Positions 27,004-34,336 of a stretch of DNA of 34,336 nucleotides are shown one piece after another. This stretch comes from DATGKK01 sp035294725. Its GTDB lineage: Bacteria > Actinomycetota > Acidimicrobiia > Acidimicrobiales > Bog-793. Each line of letters begins with the position of its first letter. The stretch's first letter is position 1. The position numbers and the translations under genes were made by a program. The notes beneath the pieces were generated by a model. It did not search any database. It was given only the letters and a program-made list of their open reading frames with translations, and had not been told where the DNA came from. Location of the stretch: contig DATGKK010000103.1 in assembly GCA_035294725.1 (NCBI GenBank), forward strand, positions 1 through 34,336, read 5' to 3'.

Positions 27004-27584
27004 GCCCCGCCGCAGCTCCGGCGCGAAGCGGCACGAGCGAGCGCCGGAGGGTCGCGCTCATCGACGCCGCGACCGGGGTGCTCGTGGCAGAGCCCGGAGC
27101 CTCGCTCGCAGCCGTCGCTGCCGCAGCGGGCGTCGGCCGCACCACCTTGCACTCGTACTTCCCGAACCGGGGGGAGCTGCTTCGCGCGGTGGCGGACCGC
27201 TCCCTCGAGCTGTGCGACTCGGTCGTCGCCGAGGCGGCGGGCCGCTCGGACCCTGACGGGGGCCTCCGCGCCCTCGTGTCGGCCCTCGTGCCGATCGGAG
27301 CCCACCTCGCCTTCCTCTGGCGCACGCCGAGCTTCGACCACGATCCTGACCTCGGTCCTCGCCGGGCCGCGATCGAGGCCCGGATCCTCGAGGTCGTGAA
27401 CAAGGCCAAGGATGCGGGCGCCATTGCCCCCGGCCGCCCCGGCTGGTGGGACGTCCTCACTCTCCTCGCGCTCGTCTACGTCGCCTCCGAGAGCATCTAC
27501 GCCGGCCGGCTCGCCGCGCTCGACGCCCCGTCGCTCGTGCTCGGCACGCTGTCGCCCCCCTTCTCGCCAGGGCGCGGCCGGTAG
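27000..27584 (+). CDS. TetR-family transcriptional regulator
   Basis: A 194-residue repressor-type protein. The N-terminal helix-turn-helix (about 38-61) reads AVAAAAGVGRTTLHSYFPNR, the typical TetR recognition pattern. The C-terminal ligand domain is variable; it contains the helices ALVPIGAHLAFLW and VLTLLALVYVASESIYAG. The GTG start overlaps the acetyltransferase stop, so the pair is translationally coupled. The likely ligand is a substrate or product of that enzyme; the likely operator is the palindrome pair at 26275-26308 (both inference). The 302 bases after its stop (27585-27886) show no gene and no clear hairpin. Confidence 0.9.
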   Translation: MSPAAAPARSGTSERRRVALIDAATGVLVAEPGASLAAVAAAAGVGRTTLHSYFPNRGELLRAVADRSLELCDSVVAEAAGRSDPDGGLRALVSALVPIGAHLAFLWRTPSFDHDPDLGPRRAAIEARILEVVNKAKDAGAIAPGRPGWWDVLTLLALVYVASESIYAGRLAALDAPSLVLGTLSPPFSPGRGR

Positions 27585-27886
27585 GCCGTCCGGCCGCTCG
27601 CCGCTCGGGAGCCGGCACGCTGGCTCGGCGAGCCCTGCGCACGCGCTCGGCGGCGCAACGGCGCCCCACAGCGGCCGCAAAGGCAGGGCTGGCAACCGGA
27701 GCCAGGTGCCCGTCGCCAGCTCACACGCGCCGAGACGGAGGAGAGCCCGGCCCGGTCCTTCAGAGCAACTGGCGGGCGACAGCCCACCGGCCGGCACGTG
27801 CGGGCTCGTCCCGGACAAGCGCTCCGAGCCGGTGCGACGCGCAGGAGAAGCCCTTCGACCTGCGCTTTCGACGACGACAGTTGGGG

Positions 27887-27967
27887 TGGGCCGGGTAGGA
27901 TTCGAACCTACGAAGCTTGCGCGACAGATTTACAGTCTGCTCCCTTTGTCCACTTGGGTACCGACCC
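27887..27967 (-). tRNA. tRNA-Tyr (GTA anticodon)
   Basis: An 81-nt class II tRNA: acceptor GGGTCGG/CCGGCCC, anticodon stem GCAGA/TCTGT with loop CTGTAAA, a long variable arm (CGCGCAAGCTTCG region), T loop TTCGAAT, discriminator A. CCA is not encoded. A TATCTT box on the minus strand about 15 bases upstream may serve as its -10. Confidence 0.95.
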
Positions 27968-27996
27968 CGAAGGATCAAAAGATACCCGAGCCGCAG

Positions 27997-28002
27997 TAGG
28001 TT
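27997..28002 (+). promoter_or_regulatory. -10 box directly before yajQ
   Basis: TAGGTT lies 7 nt before ATG 28010, which has no purine-rich ribosome binding site. This fits a leaderless transcript in the 42-bp gap divergent from tRNA-Tyr. Confidence 0.4.
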
Positions 28003-28009
28003 GCCCCCC

Positions 28010-28498
28010 ATGCCGACCTTCGACGTGACGTCCGAGATCGACCTCCAAGAGGTGCGCAACGCGGTCGACCAGGCGAGCCGCGAGGTGGCGACCCGCTTCG
28101 ACTTCAAGAACACGGGTGCCTCGATCGAGCTCGGCGAGAAGGAGATCACGCTGCACGCGCCGACCGAGGACCGCCTCCGCGCGCTCGCCCAGGTGCTCGA
28201 GGAGAAGCTGGTGCGGCGGCAGGTCTCCCTGAAGGCCCTCAGCTACGGCAAGGTGGAGGAGGCGGCAAAGGGGACCGTCCGCCAGGTGGTCACCCTCACC
28301 GCCGGGATCTCCTCGGACAAGGCGAAGGCCATCAACAAGAAGGTGAAGGAGCTCGGCCTAAAGGGTGTGAGCTCCCAGACCCAGGGCGAGCAGGTACGGG
28401 TCTCGGGGAAGAAGCGGGACGACCTCCAGGCCGTCATCGCCGCCTTGAAGAGCGAGGACTTCGACATCCCGCTCCAGTTCGGCAACTTCCGGGACTAA
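28010..28498 (+). CDS. YajQ-family nucleotide-binding protein
   Basis: A 162-residue member of the YajQ/UPF0234 family: two ferredoxin-like domains, with the conserved start PTFDVTSEIDLQEVRNAVDQ, TRFDFKNTGASIEL, and the C terminus DIPLQFGNFRD. The family binds nucleotides or RNA; one member in Xanthomonas is a c-di-GMP effector, but that role cannot be assumed here. ATG 28010 gives the canonical N terminus; upstream in-frame sequence overlaps the tRNA. It converges with acs. Confidence 0.95.
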   Translation: MPTFDVTSEIDLQEVRNAVDQASREVATRFDFKNTGASIELGEKEITLHAPTEDRLRALAQVLEEKLVRRQVSLKALSYGKVEEAAKGTVRQVVTLTAGISSDKAKAINKKVKELGLKGVSSQTQGEQVRVSGKKRDDLQAVIAALKSEDFDIPLQFGNFRD

Positions 28499-28506
28499 CC
28501 GGCCGA

Positions 28507-28523
28507 CCGGGTCAGGCACCCGG
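28507..28523. terminator. Hairpin between yajQ and acs
   Basis: CCGGGT (28507-28512) and ACCCGG (28518-28523) form a perfect 6-bp stem with a 5-nt loop in the 52-bp gap between convergent genes. It could end both transcripts; no T tract is present. Confidence 0.4.
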
Positions 28524-28550
28524 CCACCCGGTTGGCGTCCTCACGACCGC

Positions 28551-30533
28551 TCACTCCTCGGTTGGCTGGGCGGCTGCCCTCGCCCTGAGCTCCTCCACGA
28601 CACCCGCGTCGGCGAGCGTCGTCGTGTCACCGAGGTCCCGCCCCTCCGCCACGTCGCGAAGCAGCCGGCGCATGATCTTGCCCGATCGCGTCTTCGGCAG
28701 GTCCTCGGTGAAGATGACGGCTTTCGGCCGGGCAATGGGGCCGATCTTCTCCGCCACGTGCCGGCGGAGGGCTTCCCCATGCTCGGCGTCGACCTCGACG
28801 CCCGCCTTCAGGGTCACGAAGGCGACCACGGCCTGCCCGGTCGTCGCGTCGGTGGCACCGACGACGGCCGCCTCCGCCACCGTCGGGTGGTCGACGAGGG
28901 CCGACTCGACCTCCGTGGTCGAGACCCGGTGGCCGGAGACGTTCATCACGTCGTCCACACGGCCGAGGAGGAAGAAGTAGCCCTCCGCATCGACCTTTGC
29001 TCCGTCGCCGGCGAAGTACCGGCCCGGGAAGCGGCTCCAGTAGGTCTCGCGGTAGCGCTCGGGGTCGCCGTAGATGCCGCGCAGCATGGCGGGCCACGGG
29101 CGCGACAGCACGAGGTAGCCGCCGCCCCGCTCCACCTTCCGGCCGGCGTCGTCCACCACCTCGGCCTCGACTCCCGGGAGGGGAAAAGTGGCAGATCCCG
29201 GCTTAAGCGTCGTCACTCCCGGCAGGGGCGAGATCATGATCGCCCCTGTCTCGGTCTGCCACCAGGTGTCCACGACCGGGCAGCGCTCGCCGCCGATGTG
29301 GCGCCAGTACCAGATCCACGCCTCCGGGTTGATCGGCTCGCCGACCGATCCGAGCACGCGCAGGCTCGAGAGGTCGTGCGCCTCGGGATGCTCGGTCCCC
29401 CACTTCATGAAGGTGCGGATCGCCGTCGGGGCGCAGTAGAGGATCGAGACCTTGTACTTCTCGATGATGGACCACCACCGGTCGCGACCGGGGTGGTCGG
29501 GCGTCCCTTCGTACATCACGCTCGTGGCGCCGTTCGCGAGCGGTCCGTAGACGATATAGCTGTGGCCGGTCACCCAGCCGATGTCGGCCGCGCACCAGTA
29601 CACGTCGGAGTCGGCGTGGAGGTCGAACACGTACCGGTGGGTGAAGGCGACCTGGGTCAGGTAGCCAGCCGTCGTGTGCATGATGCCCTTCGGCTTGGCG
29701 GTCGTGCCCGAGGTGTAGAGGAGATAGAGGAGGTCCTCTGAGTCCATCGCCTCCGGCGGGCAGTGAGCGGGCTGGCCCGGTACGAGGTCGTGCCACCAGA
29801 TGTCACGCCCCTCGGTCATCGAGGTGCCGGGAGCGGCATCGCCAAGCCGGCGCACGACGAGCACGTGCTCGATCGACCTGCCCCCGCTCGCGAGGGCGGC
29901 ATCGGCATTGGTCTTGAGAGCGACAGGCTGGCCCCGCCGCCACCCTCCGTCCGCCGTCACGAGGACCTTCGCCGAGGCGTCCTCGATCCGGCCCCGCAGC
30001 GCGTCCGCGCTGAAGCCGCCGAAGACCACCGAGTGGGGTGCCCCGATGCGGGCGCAGGCGAGCATGGCGACGGGGAGCTCGGGGATCATCGGCATGTAGA
30101 TGGCGACCCGGTCGCCACGGCTCACGCCGAGGCTGCGAAGGGCGTTGGCACAGCGACCCACCTCGTCGAGCAGCTCGGCGTAGGTGATCGTCCGGGTGTC
30201 GCCGGGCTCACCCTCGAAGTGAAAGGCGACCCGGTCGCCGAGACCGCCCTCCACGTGGCGGTCGAGGCAGTTGTAGGCGACGTTGAGCCTCCCTCCGGTG
30301 AACCACTTCGCAAAGGGCAGGTTCCACTCGAGGACCTTCTCGAAGGGTTCGAACCAGGCGAGCTGGCGGGCCTGCTCGGCCCAGAACGCCTCCGGGTCGG
30401 CGGCGGCCCTCTCGTAGAGGGAGCGGTCGGCGACGAGCGCACTCTCGGCGAAGCCTGGCGGAGGCGGGAAGCTCCGGTGCTCGGCCAGGTAGTCCTCGAT
30501 GGTGGCGGCTGCGCCCTCGTGCTCGTCGGCCAT
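28551..30533 (-). CDS. acs: Acetyl-coenzyme A synthetase (AMP-forming)
   Basis: The enzyme activates acetate with ATP and CoA to acetyl-CoA. The 660-residue length is normal. Signatures seen are LLYTSGTTAKPKGIMH (ATP loop, about residue 272), IGWVTGHSYIVYGPLANG, DTWWQTETGAIM, and the C-terminal PKTRSGKIMRRLLR (about 614), whose lysine is the classical reversible acetylation site. Two nearby GNAT genes are not evidently its modifying enzymes. TAGCAT lies 6 nt before ATG 30533 without a ribosome binding site, suggesting a leaderless mRNA. It is divergent from the MprF-like gene with only about 40 bp between starts. Confidence 0.97.
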   Translation of the reverse strand: MADEHEGAAATIEDYLAEHRSFPPPPGFAESALVADRSLYERAAADPEAFWAEQARQLAWFEPFEKVLEWNLPFAKWFTGGRLNVAYNCLDRHVEGGLGDRVAFHFEGEPGDTRTITYAELLDEVGRCANALRSLGVSRGDRVAIYMPMIPELPVAMLACARIGAPHSVVFGGFSADALRGRIEDASAKVLVTADGGWRRGQPVALKTNADAALASGGRSIEHVLVVRRLGDAAPGTSMTEGRDIWWHDLVPGQPAHCPPEAMDSEDLLYLLYTSGTTAKPKGIMHTTAGYLTQVAFTHRYVFDLHADSDVYWCAADIGWVTGHSYIVYGPLANGATSVMYEGTPDHPGRDRWWSIIEKYKVSILYCAPTAIRTFMKWGTEHPEAHDLSSLRVLGSVGEPINPEAWIWYWRHIGGERCPVVDTWWQTETGAIMISPLPGVTTLKPGSATFPLPGVEAEVVDDAGRKVERGGGYLVLSRPWPAMLRGIYGDPERYRETYWSRFPGRYFAGDGAKVDAEGYFFLLGRVDDVMNVSGHRVSTTEVESALVDHPTVAEAAVVGATDATTGQAVVAFVTLKAGVEVDAEHGEALRRHVAEKIGPIARPKAVIFTEDLPKTRSGKIMRRLLRDVAEGRDLGDTTTLADAGVVEELRARAAAQPTEE

Positions 30534-30539
30534 GAGCGC

Positions 30540-30545
30540 ATGCTA
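30540..30545 (-). promoter_or_regulatory. -10 box directly before acs
   Basis: TAGCAT on the minus strand is followed by six bases and then the acs ATG, the spacing expected for transcription starting at the start codon. No clear -35 is seen. Confidence 0.45.
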
Positions 30546-30575
30546 ACGAGGGCGGCTGCCAAGATAGGGGCCGAG

Positions 30576-33500
30576 ATGTCGCCGCCACCCCCCGGCGCCC
30601 TGCCGGACACCGCCCGGGCGGAGCTGCCGATCGGCGGCCGGGCCGTCGTCACGAGCGACCTGTTCCTTCGCGACGAGGCGACGCCCTCGTCCTCGGCCGC
30701 CGCCGAAGCCGTGGCCGAGGCGCTCCGCGGCGTCGAGGGGGACGGGATCCTCGTCGTGGCAGGGAACTGCTTCGAGCTCACGCCGAGATCAGGGGCAGCT
30801 GGGGCTGAGGCGATCTCGCCTGGCGCGGCCGTGACCGGTGCGCTGTCCGCTCACCCTGGGCTCTGCAGTGCCTTTCGCGACTTTCTCGACCGGCGCGGGG
30901 AGGGCCTCTGCCGCCGGATCGTCCTCCTCCCCGGCATACGCGACCGGGCCATCTGTCACGACAAGGAGGCGGCGGCTGCTCTAGAAGCTCTCGGCTGCGA
31001 GGTGGCGTTGGCACTCGACGTCGCCGTCGAGACCGGCTCGGGGAGCAAGACGGTCCGGGTCGAGCCGGGGTGGGGCTACGACGCGAGGAGCGCCTTCGAC
31101 GACCCGACTGACCCGCACGACACCCCGCTCGCGCACCACGCCCTCACCGAGCTCTTCCCCGCTCTCGGCTCCTCCCGCTCGGGCTGGCTCGACGGGATCG
31201 ACCGCCTCCAGGACCCTGCCGGGCTGCCCCGATTCGTGGCTTCTCGCCTGTTCTACCGCCGCCTCACCCGGTGGGCGTGGTGGCTCCTGCCGCCTGTCGT
31301 TGCGGTCGTCCTCGCCCGCCTGCCGGGTCTCTGGCTCTACGGCGCCCCGGTCCACCTTCGCGGTGTGAACCGCCTGCTCATCGAGGTCGCAGCCGCGGTG
31401 CTCCTCGAGCTCGTCGCCGCCGGGATCCTGCTCGCCGTCCTCAACCACCGCGTCTGGACCGGACCTGGGAGCGCTCTGCTCGGACCGCCGGCCGAGCGCG
31501 TGAACGACACCGCCCGGGAAGCCGCCCGCGCCTTCGTCGCCGCGGGCGGGGGCGGGCTCGTCACGGGCCACAGCCTGAGGCCCGAGATCGCCAGCGTCGG
31601 GAAAGGCCTGTTCGCGAACACGGGCGCCTGCGCGACGGTGGTCGAGGAGCGGCGGGGGCTGTTCGGGCTGCCGCCCGTGTTCGCCCCGAGCGAGCAGGTG
31701 GCCTACGTCACGATCGAAGGCGGTGCCGACCTGCATGCTCGCCTCACCGTCGCCCACGAGCAGCAAGCGGCCGGCACCCTCCTCGAGCGCCTCGCGTGCG
31801 GCCCCCGGCGGCCAGCGCTGCCCCTGTCGGTCGTCGGCTACTACCCCGGCCACCCGTGGCCGCCCGTGCAGGACCCGGTGCGCCAGCGGCGTCTCGTCCG
31901 CCGCCTCGTCGCCGCCCTCGTCGCTGCCATCGGCGTGCTCGACGTCGTGATCGCCCTAGTCCCCCCGGAGGTTCGGGGCCGCCTCCACCCCTACCTCGGT
32001 TACGTGCCGCTCGGGGTCTCGGCCGCCGCAGGCGCGCTCGTCGGTATCGCCGGGATGGCGCTCATCCTCGTCGCCCGAGGGCTTCGCCGCGGCCACCGCC
32101 TCGCCTGGCTCGTCGCCGTCGGAGTGCTCGCCGCCACCTCCGTCCTCCACATCGTGCGGGAGGGCCAGATCCTCGGCGCCCTCGCCTCCCTCGCCGTGCT
32201 TGCAGCGCTCGTCTGGGCGAGAGGGTCCTTCCGCGCCCGGTACGAACCGGCGGCCGTGCGCACCGCCCTCCTCATGCTCGGGGGAGGTGCTCTCGGGGTC
32301 CCACTCCTCGTGACCGCCGTGGTCGAGTTCGGCATCCAGTTCGACCGCGACCACGGCCCTCTGCCCTGGTACACGGCCTTCGCCGCCGCGTTCGAACGGC
32401 TCGTCGGCATCGACTCGATCGCGCTCCCCCACGTCGCCTCCGTCTTCCTCGACCCTGCCGAGCTCGCCATCGGCGTCGGGATCGCCGTCAGCGCCCTCCT
32501 GATCGGCTTCCGACCCGTCGCCGCGCGCCGCCGCGGGCGGGAGCGCGCGAGCGGTGGGACCGTTGCGGACGGCCGGGGCGAGGAGGCCGGCCGAGCCCGC
32601 GACATCGAACGGGCGAGGGAGGTGGTCCGCCGGCGCGGGAGCGGCACCCTCGACTACTTCGCCCTGCGCAGCGACAAGCGTCACTTCTTCGCCCGCGACG
32701 GCCTCGTCGCCTACGCGATCCACAACGGGGTGGCGCTCGTCTCGCCCGACCCGATCTGCCCGCCAGAGGAGCGGGTCTCGCTCTGGGCCGCCTTCCGCGC
32801 CTACGCGGACGAGCACGCCTGGTCGGTCGCCGTCCTCGGCGCGGGCCAGGAGTGGCTGCCCGTCTACCACAGCTCGGGCATGCGGGACCTGTACATCGGC
32901 GACGAGGCGGTCGTCGACGTGCGCACCCTCTCCCTCGAGGGAGGGGCCAAGAAGGGGCTGCGCCAGGCGGTCAACCGGATCGCGAAGTACGGCTACACGA
33001 TCTCGTTCCACGACCCCGCCAACGCCGACCCCGAGCTCGCCGCCCAGCTGCGGGAGGTGATGGTGAAGAGCCGGCGCGGTGGGGTGGAGCGGGGCTTCTC
33101 GATGACCCTCGGGCGGATCTTCGACCCGTCCGACACCGGCCTGCTCCTCGCCGTCGCCCACGGGCCGGAAGGGGAACCAGTCGCCTTCTGCCAGTTCGTG
33201 CCGGCTCCGGGGATCGAGGGCTACTCGCTCGACCTCATGCGCCGCGACCCGGGTGACCATCCGAACGGGCTCCTCGACTTCATCCTCGTGCGCACGATCG
33301 AGCACCTGAGGGACGAGAAGATGCGTGGGCTCGGGCTCAACTTCGCCATGATGCGGGCCGTGCTGGCGGGAGAGGCGGGCAGCGGGCTCACGACGAGGGT
33401 CGAGCGCTTCGTGCTGAGGCGGATGTCCGACTCGATGCAGATCGAGTCGCTCTGGCGTTTCAACGCGAAGTTCGACCCCGAGTGGCTCCCCCGATACGTC

Positions 33501-33641
33501 GTCTGGGACGCCGCCGAGCATTCGCTCGCCGCAGCGCTCGCGATCGCACGGGCCGAGAGCTTCTGGGAGCTCCCCCTTATCGGACGGTTCCTCGTCCCGG
33601 TGAGCGGGGCGGACGAGCCGGAGCCGGCGGCGGCGCCCTGA
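30576..33641 (+). CDS. Membrane protein fusing a degenerate metallophosphoesterase-like module to an MprF/LysX-like lipid aminoacyl-transferase domain
   Basis: A 1021-residue fusion. Residues 20-380 follow the layout of a metallophosphoesterase split by two membrane helices (about 233-293): TSDLF (26-30) in place of SDLHL, GNCFEL (63-68) for GDxFDL, PGIRD (119-123) for PGNHD, and GHSLRPE (331-337) for GHTHRPE, then FANTG. Each expected metal ligand examined is altered, so the module is probably not catalytic. About six further membrane helices lie between 437 and 648. Residues about 675-1005 are a DUF2156/LPG-synthase C domain (TLDYFALRSDKRHFF, GLGLNFAMMRAVLAGE, FNAKFDPEWLPRYVVW), which in MprF and LysX transfers an amino acid from tRNA to phosphatidylglycerol. 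ATG 30576 follows an AGGGG; ATG 30540 is an in-frame alternative. Confidence 0.85.
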   Translation: MSPPPPGALPDTARAELPIGGRAVVTSDLFLRDEATPSSSAAAEAVAEALRGVEGDGILVVAGNCFELTPRSGAAGAEAISPGAAVTGALSAHPGLCSAFRDFLDRRGEGLCRRIVLLPGIRDRAICHDKEAAAALEALGCEVALALDVAVETGSGSKTVRVEPGWGYDARSAFDDPTDPHDTPLAHHALTELFPALGSSRSGWLDGIDRLQDPAGLPRFVASRLFYRRLTRWAWWLLPPVVAVVLARLPGLWLYGAPVHLRGVNRLLIEVAAAVLLELVAAGILLAVLNHRVWTGPGSALLGPPAERVNDTAREAARAFVAAGGGGLVTGHSLRPEIASVGKGLFANTGACATVVEERRGLFGLPPVFAPSEQVAYVTIEGGADLHARLTVAHEQQAAGTLLERLACGPRRPALPLSVVGYYPGHPWPPVQDPVRQRRLVRRLVAALVAAIGVLDVVIALVPPEVRGRLHPYLGYVPLGVSAAAGALVGIAGMALILVARGLRRGHRLAWLVAVGVLAATSVLHIVREGQILGALASLAVLAALVWARGSFRARYEPAAVRTALLMLGGGALGVPLLVTAVVEFGIQFDRDHGPLPWYTAFAAAFERLVGIDSIALPHVASVFLDPAELAIGVGIAVSALLIGFRPVAARRRGRERASGGTVADGRGEEAGRARDIERAREVVRRRGSGTLDYFALRSDKRHFFARDGLVAYAIHNGVALVSPDPICPPEERVSLWAAFRAYADEHAWSVAVLGAGQEWLPVYHSSGMRDLYIGDEAVVDVRTLSLEGGAKKGLRQAVNRIAKYGYTISFHDPANADPELAAQLREVMVKSRRGGVERGFSMTLGRIFDPSDTGLLLAVAHGPEGEPVAFCQFVPAPGIEGYSLDLMRRDPGDHPNGLLDFILVRTIEHLRDEKMRGLGLNFAMMRAVLAGEAGSGLTTRVERFVLRRMSDSMQIESLWRFNAKFDPEWLPRYVVWDAAEHSLAAALAIARAESFWELPLIGRFLVPVSGADEPEPAAAP

Positions 33642-33659
33642 GGTAGCGACGTGCCGCGA

Positions 33660-33675
33660 GCGAGCGGGCGCTCGC
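33660..33675 (+). terminator. Hairpin after the MprF-like gene
   Basis: GCGAGC (33660-33665) and GCTCGC (33670-33675) form a 6-bp stem with a 4-nt loop, 18 bases past the stop codon; CATCTT follows. A weak terminator candidate. Confidence 0.35.
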
Positions 33676-33715
33676 ATCTTCGAGACCCTTGCTCCGCCGG
33701 CCGCGCTCCTCCGAG

Positions 33716-33737
33716 ACCCCATCAATCGTTGGGGTTT
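33716..33737 (+). terminator. Hairpin with short T run
   Basis: ACCCCA (33716-33721) and TGGGGT (33730-33735) form a 6-bp stem with an 8-nt loop followed by TT. It lies between the MprF-like gene and the nuclease gene and is a second terminator candidate for the former. Confidence 0.4.
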
Positions 33738-33862
33738 GCCATGAGCCGACAGGCCGGGCCGAGCGCCCGCGATGCTGCTGATTTCCTCGCTCGCCGGCGC
33801 TCCGCAGCCCCCTGGCTCTGTGTCCAAACCCGCGCGCCCTTAGCCGCCTATGGTTACTTTTG

Positions 33863-34336
33863 GTGGTTGCCCTTGACCTGCTCGAGTGGCTCCGCGCCCA
33901 GTGCGCCGCCTTCGTGTTCTTGCCTGCCGGCGTGTACGTCGAGCAAGGCGAGCACGACTGGCCGCTCATCGCGACAGGCCCGGCCGATCTCACCGCCAAG
34001 CTCGACGAGAGCGGGCACCTCGCGGCCCTGCCGAAGGAGTCGGCGGCGCTCGCCAATGTCATCGAGGTGGCCCTCGTCGACTTCCTGCTGGAGCGGCTCG
34101 ATCAGACCCCGGGGGCGACCGGCCGGCGCGGCGAGGAGCGCAGCTACCCCGACCTCGAGATCAGCGGCGAGGCGTTCGGCGGGACCTTCCACGCCGTCGA
34201 TATCAAGATGGCCCGCCTCGCCAAGAACGGGACCCAGACCCAGTCCCGCTGCACCCTCTACACCGGGAACACCTACTTCAAGTGGCCGACCATCCGCTGG
34301 CCGGGCATGTTCCGACCCTTCGACGATTACTCCTCC
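33863..34336 (+). CDS. EcoRV-like type II restriction endonuclease (partial, cut by window end)
   Basis: An open plus-strand frame runs from GTG 33863 off the right edge (158 codons seen, no stop). It reads SYPDLEI (PD at residues 96-97), HAVDIK (113-115 DIK), then TLYTGNTYFKWPTI and MFRPFDDY. EcoRV has the same order: YPDF, IDIK, FTLGGYTSFIR and YPFDQY, with D74, D90 and K92 as its catalytic residues. The N-terminal WPLIATGPADLTAKLDE also parallels the EcoRV segment around YPLGSDTKVL. It would cut double-stranded DNA as a dimer with Mg2+. The start is uncertain: the frame is open further upstream, but GTG 33863 gives an EcoRV-like N-terminal length and TATGGT sits 8 nt before it. A cognate methyltransferase is not in the window. 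Confidence 0.8.
   Translation, partial: MVALDLLEWLRAQCAAFVFLPAGVYVEQGEHDWPLIATGPADLTAKLDESGHLAALPKESAALANVIEVALVDFLLERLDQTPGATGRRGEERSYPDLEISGEAFGGTFHAVDIKMARLAKNGTQTQSRCTLYTGNTYFKWPTIRWPGMFRPFDDYSS

Noticed and set aside
27585..27886. A possible small gene in the gap after the TetR gene
   Set aside because: Open frames here have no plausible start signals or recognisable protein features on either strand.
29763..30575. A 5' extension of the MprF-like frame back into acs
   Set aside because: The extra residues are antisense to the conserved N-terminal half of acetyl-CoA synthetase; the real start must lie after the acs start codon.
33854..34192. A minus-strand frame opposite the nuclease gene
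   Set aside because: It resembles no family, while the plus strand carries the ordered EcoRV-type motifs.

Overview
The window is GC-rich DNA from a high-GC Gram-positive bacterium. The gene order tRNA-Trp, secE, nusG, rplK, rplA, rplJ, rplL, rpoB, rpoC, the MptB-type mannosyltransferase and the RpoC/RpoB sequence style indicate Actinobacteria. The secreted protein with about 40-residue GNVYAYG-type repeats suggests the class Acidimicrobiia; this is inference. No transposase, integrase, CRISPR array or rRNA gene was seen.

Layout, left to right. Positions 1-1000 hold the end of a small str operon (rpsL-rpsG, minus strand); fusA is not recognisable at the left edge. A LuxR-type regulator (plus strand) follows. 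From 2.2 to 9.5 kb, all on the minus strand, lies a cell-surface block: a DUF1906 glycoside-hydrolase-like secreted protein with six C-terminal repeats, then a three-gene set made of a large secreted protein with a degenerate WxL-like C terminus, a DUF916/DUF3324-like membrane-anchored partner, and a second membrane-anchored protein of unknown family. This block sits between rpoC and rpsL, which are close neighbours in many actinobacteria.

From 10 to 23.4 kb, again on the minus strand, runs the core transcription/translation block: tRNA-Thr, tRNA-Met, rpmG, an ECF sigma factor and its zinc-finger anti-sigma factor; then tRNA-Trp, secE, nusG, rplK, rplA, rplJ, rplL, rpoB, rpoC. Candidate promoters precede tRNA-Thr, tRNA-Trp, rplJ and rpoB. 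Strong hairpins follow rplL and rpoC.

From 23.4 to 34.3 kb the genes are mixed: a Pat-like GNAT acetyltransferase, an MptB-like mannosyltransferase, a cupin, a GNAT-TetR pair with palindromic operator candidates, tRNA-Tyr, yajQ, acetyl-CoA synthetase, and a 1021-residue membrane protein. That protein fuses a degenerate metallophosphoesterase-like module to an MprF/LysX-like aminoacyl-phosphatidylglycerol synthase module. At the right edge an open frame cut by the window end reads as an EcoRV-type restriction endonuclease with an intact PD...DIK motif.

Five genes have a TANNNT box only 6-8 nt before the start codon and no convincing ribosome binding site, which suggests leaderless mRNAs. The most interesting items are the EcoRV-like nuclease, the pseudo-phosphoesterase/MprF fusion, the WxL/DUF916-like surface locus, and a leader motif shared by the two secreted-protein transcripts.
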